The translations under genes were made by a program, and so were the position numbers. Of a stretch of 64,000 nt of DNA, positions 1 to 8,346 are shown piece by piece (position 1 is the first letter of the stretch; each line of letters begins with the position of its first letter). The notes under the pieces are model-generated. The model was given only the letters and a program-made list of their open reading frames with translations. It was not told the origin of the DNA and ran no database searches. Source of the DNA: JBMFVE01 sp049966155 (GTDB lineage Bacteria > Bacteroidota > Ignavibacteria > Kryptoniales > JAKASW01); NCBI GenBank assembly GCA_049966155.1, contig JBMFVE010000002.1, positions 124,001 to 188,000 of the forward strand. Direction: 5' to 3'.

Positions 1-843
1 GCTGTAGTTGCAGGCTTTCAGGGGATTGATGAGCGTGGAGACATTACCACTCTCGGTCGAGGCGGCTCTGATACCACTGCAGTGGCAATTGCTGCCGCAA
101 TGAAGCCATACGCGAAGGATGGGGTTGTGTGCGAAATTTACACCGATGTCGATGGGGTGTATACTGCAGATCCCGGTATTGTCCCCGATGCTCGTAAATT
201 AAAGCGAGTTAGCTATGAAGAAATGTTTGAACTGGCCAGCTCAGGAGCAAAGGTGCTTCAGGCTCGTTCTGTGCTTTTTGGGATGAAGTTTGGAATTCCA
301 ATTCATGTTAGATCAAGTTTTAACAACAAAGAGGGAACAATGGTAATTGATGAAACGCTTGACATGGAAAGTGTTGTGGTTACAGGTATTGCTTATGACA
401 AGAATGAAGCAAAGGTTACGGTGGTTCACGTGCCTGACAGTCCGGGTGTGGCACAGCTTATATTTGAACCTCTTGCCAGGGCAGAAATTATTGTGGACAT
501 GATCATACAAAGTGCCAGCAATGATGGCTATACTGATATGAGTTTCACCGTTCCAAAGGGTGACTTTAAGAAAACCATGACAATTCTTCAAAAGGTAATT
601 AACCAGTTGAAGCCGTCGTGGATTGTTGGAGACGATCGTATTGCAAAGGTTTCAGTTGTTGGAGTTGGTATGAGGACCCATTCCGGGGTTGCTGCGCGAG
701 TTTTTAAAGCTCTGGCAGATGCAGGAATCAATATTCAGATGATTTCTACAAGTGAAATAAAGATTTCGATAGTTGTTGGAGAACGTGACATGAAAAAGGC
801 AGTTGAAGTGCTTCACAGGGAGTTTAATCTTGGGAAAAAGTGA
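1..843 (+). CDS. lysC: Aspartate kinase (C-terminal part, cut by window start)
   Basis: Aspartate kinase phosphorylates L-aspartate with ATP, the first step towards lysine/diaminopimelate, threonine and methionine. The frame is open from base 1, so the N-terminus with the KxGG loop lies outside the window; 280 residues are visible. GRGGSDTTA near residue 20 belongs to the kinase nucleotide site and YTDVDGVYTADP to the end of the kinase core. Two ACT regulatory domains follow (about residues 135-205 and 215-280), with VPDSPGVAQL and GVGMRTHSGVAARVF, so a feedback-regulated monofunctional enzyme is likely. An ATG at base 82 is internal and is not the start. The gene overlaps argC by 14 bases, which suggests co-transcription with arginine genes. 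Confidence 0.95.
   Translation, partial: AVVAGFQGIDERGDITTLGRGGSDTTAVAIAAAMKPYAKDGVVCEIYTDVDGVYTADPGIVPDARKLKRVSYEEMFELASSGAKVLQARSVLFGMKFGIPIHVRSSFNNKEGTMVIDETLDMESVVVTGIAYDKNEAKVTVVHVPDSPGVAQLIFEPLARAEIIVDMIIQSASNDGYTDMSFTVPKGDFKKTMTILQKVINQLKPSWIVGDDRIAKVSVVGVGMRTHSGVAARVFKALADAGINIQMISTSEIKISIVVGERDMKKAVEVLHREFNLGKK
817..822 (+). promoter_or_regulatory. Ribosome binding site that sets the argC start
   Basis: AGGGAG lies seven bases upstream of a TTG at 830, inside the end of lysC. The more upstream in-frame TTG at 803 has no such site and would add nine residues not expected in ArgC. The spacing supports TTG 830 as the start. Confidence 0.55.
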
Positions 844-1867
844 TTTAATAAGCGTTGCGATATACGGAGGCTCTGGCTATGCTGGATATGAGCTTTACAG
901 GATTCTGAAAAGGCATAAAAGTGTCGAACTAAAGTACATTACTGCTGAAGCATCTGCCGGGAAAAGGATATCTGATTTGTTTCCAACAACCGATAATATG
1001 CATCTTGTGAAAAATGAAGATGTGAATTTGTCCGAAGTTGACGCAGTGTTCCTTTCCCTTCCCCACGGAGCCGCAAAAAAGGTTGTTGAACAAATAAGGA
1101 ATCAGGAGAATACTGTAAGAATAATTGATCTAAGTGCCGACTTTAGGTTTGACGATGCAATGGAATACGAAAAATGGTACGGCCAGAAGCATACGAGTCC
1201 ACTGTTGCTTTCAGATTTTGTCTATGGACTGACCGAAATATACAGAGATGCATTGTCAAAGGCTCGCTTTGTTGCCAATCCCGGTTGTTATCCAACGGCG
1301 TCAATACTTGGACTTTATCCATTACTGAAAAAGAATCTGGTGAATTTGGGTGAGCCCATTATTATCGACGCAAAGTCGGGGATTTCAGGGGCAGGTAGAA
1401 AAGCTGAAACACGGTTGTTGTTTGCTGAAGCAAATGAAAATGTCTCCCCTTACAATATAGGGTATGTGCACAGGCATACTGGAGAAATTGAACAGGAGCT
1501 TTCAAAGATCGCAGGAAGAAGTGTTAATGTTATTTTTTCCCCTCATTTGGTCCCTGTTACACGGGGGATGTTGAACACAATGTATGTGAGACTTGCCATG
1601 GATCTTACCTCGGAGGAGCTCACTCTTATTTTCGAGGAAACCTATCAATCTGAGTTTTTTGTAAGGGTTTTGCCCCCCAAATCAATTGCAACAATGCAGC
1701 ATTCAACGGGAACCAATCTGGCAGTGATTTCTGTAAAGAAAGTAGAGAATTCCCCCTATGCAATTGTGGTTTCATCAATTGATAATCTCATAAAGGGGGC
1801 AGCAGGCCAGGCTGTCCAGAATTTTAATGTTATGTTTCATATTGATGAAAGGGAGTCTTTAATTTGA
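830..1867 (+). CDS. argC: N-acetyl-gamma-glutamyl-phosphate reductase
   Basis: Reduces N-acetyl-glutamyl-phosphate to the semialdehyde with NADPH, the third step of arginine synthesis. The N-terminus has the Rossmann motif YGGSGYAG. The catalytic cysteine lies in ANPGCYPTA and the conserved histidine in HRHTGEIEQ. From TTG 830 the protein is 345 residues, the usual family length. The start is supported by AGGGAG at 817-822 and overlaps the lysC end by 14 bases. The stop overlaps the argB start in a TTGA. Homologous LysY enzymes act in LysW-dependent lysine synthesis; with argB next door and no lysW visible, the arginine role is preferred. Confidence 0.92.
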   Translation: MGKSDLISVAIYGGSGYAGYELYRILKRHKSVELKYITAEASAGKRISDLFPTTDNMHLVKNEDVNLSEVDAVFLSLPHGAAKKVVEQIRNQENTVRIIDLSADFRFDDAMEYEKWYGQKHTSPLLLSDFVYGLTEIYRDALSKARFVANPGCYPTASILGLYPLLKKNLVNLGEPIIIDAKSGISGAGRKAETRLLFAEANENVSPYNIGYVHRHTGEIEQELSKIAGRSVNVIFSPHLVPVTRGMLNTMYVRLAMDLTSEELTLIFEETYQSEFFVRVLPPKSIATMQHSTGTNLAVISVKKVENSPYAIVVSSIDNLIKGAAGQAVQNFNVMFHIDERESLI

Positions 1868-2631
1868 GAATTGTCTTGAAAGTTGGAGGTAACGAGATAG
1901 ACGACTCTGAATATCTCGACGGAGTTTCTCATCTTGTAAAAATGCTTTACGATGAGAGACATAGTGTATTTATTGTGCACGGTGGAGGTAAGGAAGTCAC
2001 CCAGCTTTTAAACCTGCTTGACGTTGCAACGAATTTTATTGATGGTGTGAGATACACCGATCAAAAGACACTGGATATTGTTGAAATGACTTTATCGGGC
2101 CTGATTAACAAGAGAATTGTTAGAAGTTTGCTTTCCCATCATATACCAGCTATTGGCATCAGCGGTGTTGATGGGGGAATTTTAACGGCAAGGAGGATCC
2201 TGAGAAATGGCGAGGATATCGGTTTTGTTGGAGAAGTTATTAAAGTAAAAACTCAACTCCTGGAAAAATTGTCTGAGCTTGGTATAGTTGTGGTATCTCC
2301 AATTAGCCAGGATTCCAGCACGGATGGTCGACTAAATGTCAATGCAGATTTTGCTGCGGCAGCAATTGCTGCTTTTTTGGAATCTGAGTTGGTATTGTTT
2401 TTGACTAACGTGGCAGGAGTTATGGACAGTGACAATTTAATTGGGTCCCTCAAAGAAGATTTATTCAAACAAATGAAGAAAAATGGCACAGTATCAGGTG
2501 GGATGATACCCAAAATAGAATCCTCCTTCTCAGCTTTAAAAGGAGGAGCAAAGAGAGCATTCATTGTGAACATTGATGGTGCAATAGAAATTGCTAACGG
2601 GAAGCCTGCAGGAACGCAGGTACTGATATGA
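1864..2631 (+). CDS. argB: Acetylglutamate kinase
   Basis: Phosphorylates N-acetyl-L-glutamate with ATP, the step before ArgC. The 255-residue protein shows the amino-acid-kinase fold: KVGGNEI at the N-terminus, the glycine loop VHGGGKE, the substrate-region DGVRYTD and later NVNADFAAAAIA and GGMIPKIESS. The start is TTG 1864, overlapping the argC stop as TTGA, so translation is probably coupled. The end overlaps the next gene as ATGA. The DGVRYTD motif resembles ArgB more than LysZ, but the two families are close and only phylogeny would settle it. No argJ, argD or argF is nearby. Confidence 0.9.
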   Translation: MRIVLKVGGNEIDDSEYLDGVSHLVKMLYDERHSVFIVHGGGKEVTQLLNLLDVATNFIDGVRYTDQKTLDIVEMTLSGLINKRIVRSLLSHHIPAIGISGVDGGILTARRILRNGEDIGFVGEVIKVKTQLLEKLSELGIVVVSPISQDSSTDGRLNVNADFAAAAIAAFLESELVLFLTNVAGVMDSDNLIGSLKEDLFKQMKKNGTVSGGMIPKIESSFSALKGGAKRAFIVNIDGAIEIANGKPAGTQVLI

Positions 2632-3113
2632 GGATAGAGACAAAGGCATACCTGTTGCTCCTTGCTTCGGCGTTGGTTTTTGATATCTTATTTACAATGC
2701 CCCCTTTTTTATTAAAATCTGGACTGAATGCAGATATCATTTACCGTTTTTTCCATCCGGTTTGTCATCAGCTCGATGACAGAAGTTTTCATATATTTGG
2801 TTACAAACTTGCTGTCTGTTCCAGATGCGCATCAATTTATTACGGTGCAACTTTTGGAATGATCATTTATCCCCTGATATACTCTCTGTCCACTGCGAAA
2901 ATTCCCTCTATTTGGATTTTGCTGATACCATTTACTGCAACAGTGGTAGATTTTTCTTTAGATTATATTCCCTTTCTACCAAAAAACACTTATCTATCAC
3001 GAATGATAACAGGTACAGCTCTTGGACTTTCAATTGCCCTTTTTATTGTTCCTGTATTCATTTTGACTTTCAAAGATCTAGTTAAAAGTGGAGCCGCACA
3101 ACATGAAAAGTAG
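2628..3113 (+). CDS. DUF2085-type small membrane protein
   Basis: A 161-residue integral membrane protein with about four hydrophobic segments (roughly residues 7-27, 70-90, 95-115 and 125-150). FFHPVCHQLDDRSF and CSRCASIYYG are the DUF2085 signature: a histidine/cysteine motif (CHQ, CxRC) that could bind a metal or form disulphides near the membrane surface. The biochemical function of the family is unknown. It overlaps argB by four bases (ATGA) and is followed by another small membrane protein, so the pair may work together, but nothing ties it to arginine synthesis beyond position. Confidence 0.75.
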   Translation: MRIETKAYLLLLASALVFDILFTMPPFLLKSGLNADIIYRFFHPVCHQLDDRSFHIFGYKLAVCSRCASIYYGATFGMIIYPLIYSLSTAKIPSIWILLIPFTATVVDFSLDYIPFLPKNTYLSRMITGTALGLSIALFIVPVFILTFKDLVKSGAAQHEK

Positions 3114-3624
3114 TTCAAGATACTACAGGCCAGCATTGTTTGCTGGTTTAATCCTTTCCATCGTTAATTTTGCACCCGGTTTAAATCTTGTAAATTGTTT
3201 TTGTTGTGCTGGTTTGTTGAGTGGCGGGATGCTTGCTGTTCTGTTTTATAAGTTAGACCTTCAGGAAGGCGAGACATTGATGAATATTGACGGTTTTTAT
3301 CTTGGTTTATGGACAGGCATATTTGCAGCGGGTTTTGAGACAGTCCTGAACATTACAATTGGACCTCTCATAGCCGATGTGAAAATGCATATGTTTGAAA
3401 ACCTGCTGTCTAACTTACTTGGAAACGTGCAGATACCGCAGGATATGATGGATCAATTAAAGCAGGCAATTTCAGCTGCGAAAAACCCCGGGCTAATTGA
3501 TTCCCTGATTAGTTTCTTTTTAACTGTAATGATTTACTCTGTGTTCACCATATTTGGAGCATTGTTAACGAGTGCCTTTATTCAAAAAAGAGAAAAAAGG
3601 GGGGGAGTTAACAAAGACAATTAA
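3103..3624 (+). CDS. Conserved small membrane protein, function unknown
   Basis: A 173-residue protein with hydrophobic segments at both ends. An N-terminal pair includes NLVNCFCCAGLLSGG, a Cys-rich glycine motif inside a membrane segment; a polar middle part (about residues 90-130) is followed by a C-terminal segment. The chosen ATG 3103 has GTGGAG nine bases upstream; an in-frame GTG at 3088 would add five residues. The start lies inside the preceding DUF2085 gene, so the two are probably translated together. I do not recognise a named family with certainty. The C-terminus is basic (KREKRGG), consistent with a cytoplasmic end. The stop abuts the convergent sensor kinase gene. Confidence 0.65.
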   Translation: MKSSSRYYRPALFAGLILSIVNFAPGLNLVNCFCCAGLLSGGMLAVLFYKLDLQEGETLMNIDGFYLGLWTGIFAAGFETVLNITIGPLIADVKMHMFENLLSNLLGNVQIPQDMMDQLKQAISAAKNPGLIDSLISFFLTVMIYSVFTIFGALLTSAFIQKREKRGGVNKDN

Positions 3625-3625
3625 C

Positions 3626-4825
3626 TTATGACACCTTAAGTTTTATTCTAAATGTTGAACCCTTCCCCGGATGGCTTTCCTTCAGATATATTTGTCCGTC
3701 ATGATATGTTTCCACAATTCGCTTCGCAAGGCTCAGGCCCAATCCCCACCCCCGCTTTTTTGTGGAGTAACCAGGTCTGAAGATATCTCTGCGAAATTTC
3801 ATATCAATTCCCTTACCCGTATCGCTTACATCAATAACTGCATGGCCGTTTTCCCGGGCAATATTGACCCTCACTGTTCCGTCACTACCCTCTATTGCAT
3901 CGAGAGCATTTTTAATTAAATTTTCTAAAACCCACTCAAATAATTCTGCATTCAGCAGTGCGCTGACCTTCCTATCTCCTTCCAGGATTAGTGAAATTTT
4001 TTTACCTGTTTGAGGAATTCTCCTTCCAAGATAATCAAAAACGTTTTCCACCACCTCAGAAATCCTGGTTGGTTTAAGCATCGGTATTGAACCAATCTTC
4101 GAAAAACGCATCGTGATTTTGTTCAGTCGGGTAAGGTCGCGTTCTATTTCTGCAATAATATCATTTTTTTTGACAGGGTCTTCAGTTGCTTTGAGAATTT
4201 CCATCCAGCCCATCAAGCTTGATAGCGGAGTTCCAAGCTGATGAGCTGTTTCCCTGGACATTCCAACCCATATGTTCGACTGCTCGCTCTTTTTTATATA
4301 GCTGAATGCTACATATCCAATTAAAACAAATAAGCTTGCGACAGCAAATTCCACATATGGTAAATAACGCAGCTGGGTTACCAGACCGGACTCACCGTAA
4401 TGAACGTAATTAAGTACAATTGTATCGAGAGCAACTTTTATTGGTGCATATTGAGAATCCATCTCATGAATTAATTTAAGAAGATATGCTCGCTGCTCCT
4501 GAGTGGTCAAAGATGTATCGAGTTCCACATTTCTAATGTTTCTTGAATAGGGCTGAAGAGGTTGATTATTTGCATCGGTCAGTATCATAGGGAAATCAAT
4601 TGAACTTAAGACCTCATCAAATATAAAGCTGTAATCCTGCTGCACTGATTGGTCGCTTGCCAGATACTGGAGGGAGCGTGCATAAAGGTGAACAATTTTA
4701 TGTTCACGCTGCAGCAAAAGGTTCACAATGTGCTGGGTGTAAAAAAGGGTTCCAGCGGCAATGACGACTGCAATTGCCACAAGACCGAGTTTAATATTTA
4801 ACGAAGATGGGTTTTTACTGGCCAT
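3626..4825 (-). CDS. Orphan sensor histidine kinase
   Basis: A 399-residue membrane histidine kinase. Hydrophobic segments at about residues 11-30 and 158-176 bracket a roughly 125-residue periplasmic sensor region with no recognised domain. The H-box RETAHQLGTPLSSL carries the likely phospho-accepting His195. The ATPase domain shows the N-box ENLIKNALDAI, G1 box DTGKGID and G2 box GWGLGLSLAKR. The AHQLGTPL form of the H-box differs from classical SHELRTPL. No response regulator is adjacent on either side, so the partner must be elsewhere. It is transcribed against the argC-argB cluster and diverges from hrcA. Confidence 0.88.
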   Translation of the reverse strand: MASKNPSSLNIKLGLVAIAVVIAAGTLFYTQHIVNLLLQREHKIVHLYARSLQYLASDQSVQQDYSFIFDEVLSSIDFPMILTDANNQPLQPYSRNIRNVELDTSLTTQEQRAYLLKLIHEMDSQYAPIKVALDTIVLNYVHYGESGLVTQLRYLPYVEFAVASLFVLIGYVAFSYIKKSEQSNIWVGMSRETAHQLGTPLSSLMGWMEILKATEDPVKKNDIIAEIERDLTRLNKITMRFSKIGSIPMLKPTRISEVVENVFDYLGRRIPQTGKKISLILEGDRKVSALLNAELFEWVLENLIKNALDAIEGSDGTVRVNIARENGHAVIDVSDTGKGIDMKFRRDIFRPGYSTKKRGWGLGLSLAKRIVETYHDGQIYLKESHPGKGSTFRIKLKVS

Positions 4826-4969
4826 TTGAAAAAATTATAATTCATCGGGCAGCTATTTTCAAGATTAAATGATACTCTGGTGGCCGAAATGCATCTAATG
4901 TTGATGAAATCTTGATTCACTTATAATTCTGGTGTATTTTTTATATAAGAAAGGCTGTCATAATCGATT

Positions 4970-5992
4970 ATGGAGCGTGAACTTACGCAAAGGGAAAGAG
5001 AAATACTCCGACAGGTAATTCATAGTTTTATCCTGACGGCAAATCCTGTCGGTTCACAATACCTTGCGCAAAAGCAGGGTATTAATTTAAGCTCAGCATC
5101 CATAAGGAACGTTATGGCAAGGCTCGAGGAGCTTGGATATTTGTATCATCCTCACACGTCTGCCGGGCGCATTCCGACAGACAAGGGCTACCGGTTCTAT
5201 ATAGATTCACTTATGGAATTAGACACCCTCAACCAATTCGAACAGGAACAGCTTGCTGAGTCATTAAATAACGTGCTTGACTCGAGTGATTTGCTGGATG
5301 AAGCCTCACATCTCCTTGGAAAAGTGTCAAAGCAGCTGAGCATTGTCTCCTCTCCCAACATTGCAGATGCAATCTTGAGGAAATTGGAGTTGCTGAAGGT
5401 TTCATCCTCAAAGTTACTGGCGGTTATCTCACTTGACGGCGGCATGGTAAGAACAATTGTCCTGGAAGTGGAATCTGAAGTCCCCGAGTCAAAACTTCAG
5501 AAGATCACTTCCCTTCTGAATGAGCGATTGACTGGTTTAAGGTTATCGGAAATACGTGAATCAATAAAGGAGCGTGTAGCAGAGTATACTGATGAAGAAG
5601 TTGTTAATCGGCTTGCAATGATGAAAGATAGAATTTTTGCAGCTCGACCCGAAGCCGATAAACTACATATAGGAATGACACAGGAAATTTTCACTCATCC
5701 TGAATATGAGCAACATGAAAATCTCAGAGGAATAATTGAGATTCTTGAGGATGAAAATATTATATTTCACATCCTTGAGACGTCCGAGCAGGATGAACCA
5801 CTCTCTATTCGAGTTGGTTCGGAGAACCGTGAGTCCCGACTTAAAGATTACAGTCTAATTACTGCTCGTTACCAGTTTGGAGCAGTTAAAGGAACTGTTG
5901 GAGTTGTTGGACCAAAGAGAATGCAATACTCCAGATTGATCCCTCTGGTTGATTTTATGGCAAAATTAATTTCCAATAAACTAACATCCTAA
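4970..5992 (+). CDS. hrcA: Heat-inducible transcription repressor HrcA
   Basis: HrcA represses chaperone genes by binding the CIRCE inverted repeat and needs GroEL to stay active. The 340-residue protein has the N-terminal winged-helix (ERELTQREREILRQVIHSF, then SSASIRNVMARLEELGYL and HTSAGRIPTDKGYRFY) and the long GAF-like C-terminal domain ending in RMQYSRLIPLVDFMAKLIS. It heads an hrcA-grpE-dnaJ operon. The 144-base upstream region contains no CIRCE-like repeat (TTAGCACTC-N9-GAGTGCTAA), so autoregulation by the classical site is not supported. An imperfect TTGATG / TATAAT pair at 4901-4927 with a short 15-base spacer is too weak to call a promoter. Confidence 0.95.
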   Translation: MERELTQREREILRQVIHSFILTANPVGSQYLAQKQGINLSSASIRNVMARLEELGYLYHPHTSAGRIPTDKGYRFYIDSLMELDTLNQFEQEQLAESLNNVLDSSDLLDEASHLLGKVSKQLSIVSSPNIADAILRKLELLKVSSSKLLAVISLDGGMVRTIVLEVESEVPESKLQKITSLLNERLTGLRLSEIRESIKERVAEYTDEEVVNRLAMMKDRIFAARPEADKLHIGMTQEIFTHPEYEQHENLRGIIEILEDENIIFHILETSEQDEPLSIRVGSENRESRLKDYSLITARYQFGAVKGTVGVVGPKRMQYSRLIPLVDFMAKLISNKLTS

Positions 5993-6002
5993 AAGACTAA
6001 CC

Positions 6003-6620
6003 ATGAACGAGGCAGACAAAGAAAAAGAATTGAACAGCGAATCCGGAAATTCCGGTGAAGACACTACAGGCAATAATAAGCAATCGGTAGAAGAACCTGG
6101 TATTACCGAGACAGCTCTTGATACAGATATAGAAAAACTTCAAAAGCAACTTGATGAATCTGAAAAACTTGTGAATTCTTACAAAGACCAGCTTCTCAGA
6201 TTAGCTGCTGAATTTGAAAATTTTAAAAAGAGAGTTGAACAGGACAAAATTGAGTTTATAAAATATGCCAATGAGAGGATAATTAAGGAATTGCTTCCGA
6301 TCCTTGACGATTTTTCGCGTGCACTGACAAACGGAAAAGCAACTCCTGAATTTGAACCCTTTTACAGGGGTGTGGATTTAATTTATCAAAAACTTTTAAA
6401 GCTGTTGGAATCCAAGGGCGTTAAGCCAATTGAATCTGTTGGAAAGGAATTTGATGTTACATACCATGATGTATTGATGCAGGTTCCCCGCCCGGATTTG
6501 AAACCGCACACTATTATAGAAGAGGTAGAGCGCGGATACATGCTCCATGATAAGGTTATCAAGCACGCAAAGGTGATTGTGGCTGGTGAACCTAAGGAAG
6601 AAGACAACGACCAAAAATAA
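6003..6620 (+). CDS. grpE: Nucleotide exchange factor GrpE
   Basis: GrpE releases ADP from DnaK. The 205-residue protein has a polar, acidic N-terminus of about 40 residues, a long coiled-coil helix (about residues 42-95, including RLAAEFENFKKRVEQDK) and the C-terminal beta-domain with LLPILDDFSRAL, GVKPIESVGKEFD and the conserved ending RGYMLHDKVIKHAKVIVA. It lies 10 bases after hrcA and 17 bases before dnaJ, consistent with one transcript. No strong ribosome binding site is visible before ATG 6003. dnaK itself is not in the window. Confidence 0.96.
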   Translation: MNEADKEKELNSESGNSGEDTTGNNKQSVEEPGITETALDTDIEKLQKQLDESEKLVNSYKDQLLRLAAEFENFKKRVEQDKIEFIKYANERIIKELLPILDDFSRALTNGKATPEFEPFYRGVDLIYQKLLKLLESKGVKPIESVGKEFDVTYHDVLMQVPRPDLKPHTIIEEVERGYMLHDKVIKHAKVIVAGEPKEEDNDQK

Positions 6621-6637
6621 TCAGGTAAGCAAACAAT

Positions 6638-7783
6638 ATGCAGAAGCGCGATTATTACGAAGTACTTGGAGTTCCAAGAGATGCTTCAATTGATGATATC
6701 AAGAAAGCCTATAGAAAGCTGGCAATGCAGTATCATCCTGACCGCAATCCGGGAAATAAGGAGGCGGAAGAAAAGTTTAAAGAAGCTACAGAAGCTTATG
6801 AGGTTCTAAGTGATCCCGATAAGCGCGCCCGATATGATAGGTTCGGTCATGGTGGGGTAAAACAGGGCGCTGATTTCCATGACTGGTCGACTGCCAACGC
6901 AAACGACATTTTCTCAATTTTCAATGATTTGTTTTCGGGCGGATTTGGTGGATCGATATTCGATGACTTCTTTGGAGGTGGATCAACAAGGACTCGACAG
7001 CGCGGCGGAACATCGGTTGGAGAAAGAGGTAGCGATCTGAAAATATCGATAAGGCTTACTCTTGAGGAAATTGCTTCAGGTGTTGAAAAAAAGGTAAAGG
7101 TCAGAAGGCTCGAAAAGTGTCAGACTTGTAATGGAACGGGTGCACGGTCAGGGTCGGGCACAACCACATGCCATACGTGCAACGGAACTGGTGAAATCAG
7201 AAGAATGCAGAGAACAATGTTTGGGCAGTTTGTCAACATAACGACGTGTCCAACATGCGGTGGCAGCGGGAGAGTGATTAAAGATATTTGTCCTGTTTGT
7301 AATGGTGAAGGGAGAAAAACCGGTGAATCAACCATTAAAGTTAAGATTCCCGCAGGTGTTAGTGAAGGAAACTATCTGACCCTTAGAGGTGAAGGAAACA
7401 GCGGCAGGCGCGGAGGGCCAAACGGAGATTTAATAGTTGTAATTGAAGAGGAAAAACATCCCCACTTTAAACGCGATGGTGATGATGTAATTTACGACCT
7501 CGACCTTAGCTTCCCTGAGGCTGCGCTTGGCAGTGAAGTCGAAGTTCCTACTCTTAATGGACGGGCAAAACTTAAAATTGAATCAGGCATTCAGTCCGGA
7601 AAAATCTTGCGAATGCGTGATAAAGGGCTACCCCATTTAAATGGTCACGGCCGCGGCGATGAGCTGGTCAGAATAAACGTCTATATACCGACAAAGCTAA
7701 ATTCCAGAGACAGGGAACTTTTAAAAGAGCTGGCTAATTCACCAAATCTTAAACCACCTTCGCGAAACGGCTCAAGGGATTAA
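6638..7783 (+). CDS. dnaJ: Chaperone DnaJ
   Basis: Co-chaperone that delivers substrates to DnaK and stimulates its ATPase. The 381 residues show the complete class-I layout: J-domain with the HPD motif (YHPDRNPGN) at about residues 5-70, a glycine/phenylalanine-rich linker (FSGGFGGSIFDDFFGGG), four zinc-finger repeats CQTCNGTGA, CHTCNGTGE, CPTCGGSGR and CPVCNGEGR (about residues 162-230), then the two C-terminal beta-domains with SFPEAALGSEVEVPTL. AGGTAA seven bases upstream is a plausible ribosome binding site. Last gene of the hrcA-grpE-dnaJ operon. Confidence 0.97.
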   Translation: MQKRDYYEVLGVPRDASIDDIKKAYRKLAMQYHPDRNPGNKEAEEKFKEATEAYEVLSDPDKRARYDRFGHGGVKQGADFHDWSTANANDIFSIFNDLFSGGFGGSIFDDFFGGGSTRTRQRGGTSVGERGSDLKISIRLTLEEIASGVEKKVKVRRLEKCQTCNGTGARSGSGTTTCHTCNGTGEIRRMQRTMFGQFVNITTCPTCGGSGRVIKDICPVCNGEGRKTGESTIKVKIPAGVSEGNYLTLRGEGNSGRRGGPNGDLIVVIEEEKHPHFKRDGDDVIYDLDLSFPEAALGSEVEVPTLNGRAKLKIESGIQSGKILRMRDKGLPHLNGHGRGDELVRINVYIPTKLNSRDRELLKELANSPNLKPPSRNGSRD

Positions 7784-7884
7784 ACCTGAAGTTTCCCGGA
7801 ATTTTTTGGAAAAATAAAGTTGATCTGCCAACTTAAGCTATGGATCTTGGTTCTCATGAAGTACAAACAAACTTATGAATTCTG

Positions 7885-8346
7885 ATGTTGAGCCGGTTCA
7901 TTCACAAAATCCAGGAAAAATTTGGCTTAAGTAAGAGCGAATCAAAGATAATTTTATTTCTGACGTTTGGAATGTTGATTGGTGGATTCGTAAAGATTCT
8001 ACAGGAACGTGAAGGAATGCCCCGTTATGATTATCGTCAGACCGATGCAATTTTTGCCGAATCAGCATCAAAGGTTGACTCTATAATTTCAATAGAAGAG
8101 GATACTTCTAAAGTTTCAGCTTCTGCACAACACAAAAAGAAGCTGGCAGTCTCTCCAGTTGATATTAATATTGCGTCAGCCGAGGAGCTCACTTCCCTTC
8201 CAGGAATTGGCCAGGCTACAGCAGAAAGGATTGTCGAGTATCGAAAGATCCATGGGAAGTTTGCATCAATTGAAGATCTCATGAATGTTAAAGGGATAGG
8301 AGAAAAAAAGTTCCAGAAATTAAGATCCCTTGTGGTGGTACATTAG
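7885..8346 (+). CDS. ComEA-like helix-hairpin-helix protein
   Basis: A 153-residue protein with an N-terminal hydrophobic segment at about residues 20-38 (SKIILFLTFGMLIGGFVKIL), a polar linker and a C-terminal double helix-hairpin-helix. It shows VDINIASAEELTSLPGIG, TAERIVEYRKIHGKF and IEDLMNVKGIGEKKFQKL, as in ComEA, which binds DNA non-specifically on the outer face of the inner membrane during natural transformation. The anchor-linker-HhH layout supports a membrane-tethered DNA-binding protein, though other helix-hairpin-helix proteins share the tail. Its stop abuts the start of the PilM-like gene, so the two are probably co-expressed. A 101-base gap follows dnaJ. Confidence 0.8.
   Translation: MLSRFIHKIQEKFGLSKSESKIILFLTFGMLIGGFVKILQEREGMPRYDYRQTDAIFAESASKVDSIISIEEDTSKVSASAQHKKKLAVSPVDINIASAEELTSLPGIGQATAERIVEYRKIHGKFASIEDLMNVKGIGEKKFQKLRSLVVVH

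Noticed and set aside
803..829. Upstream TTG start for argC at 803
   Set aside because: No ribosome binding site; the added residues are out of family and TTG 830 has AGGGAG at seven bases.
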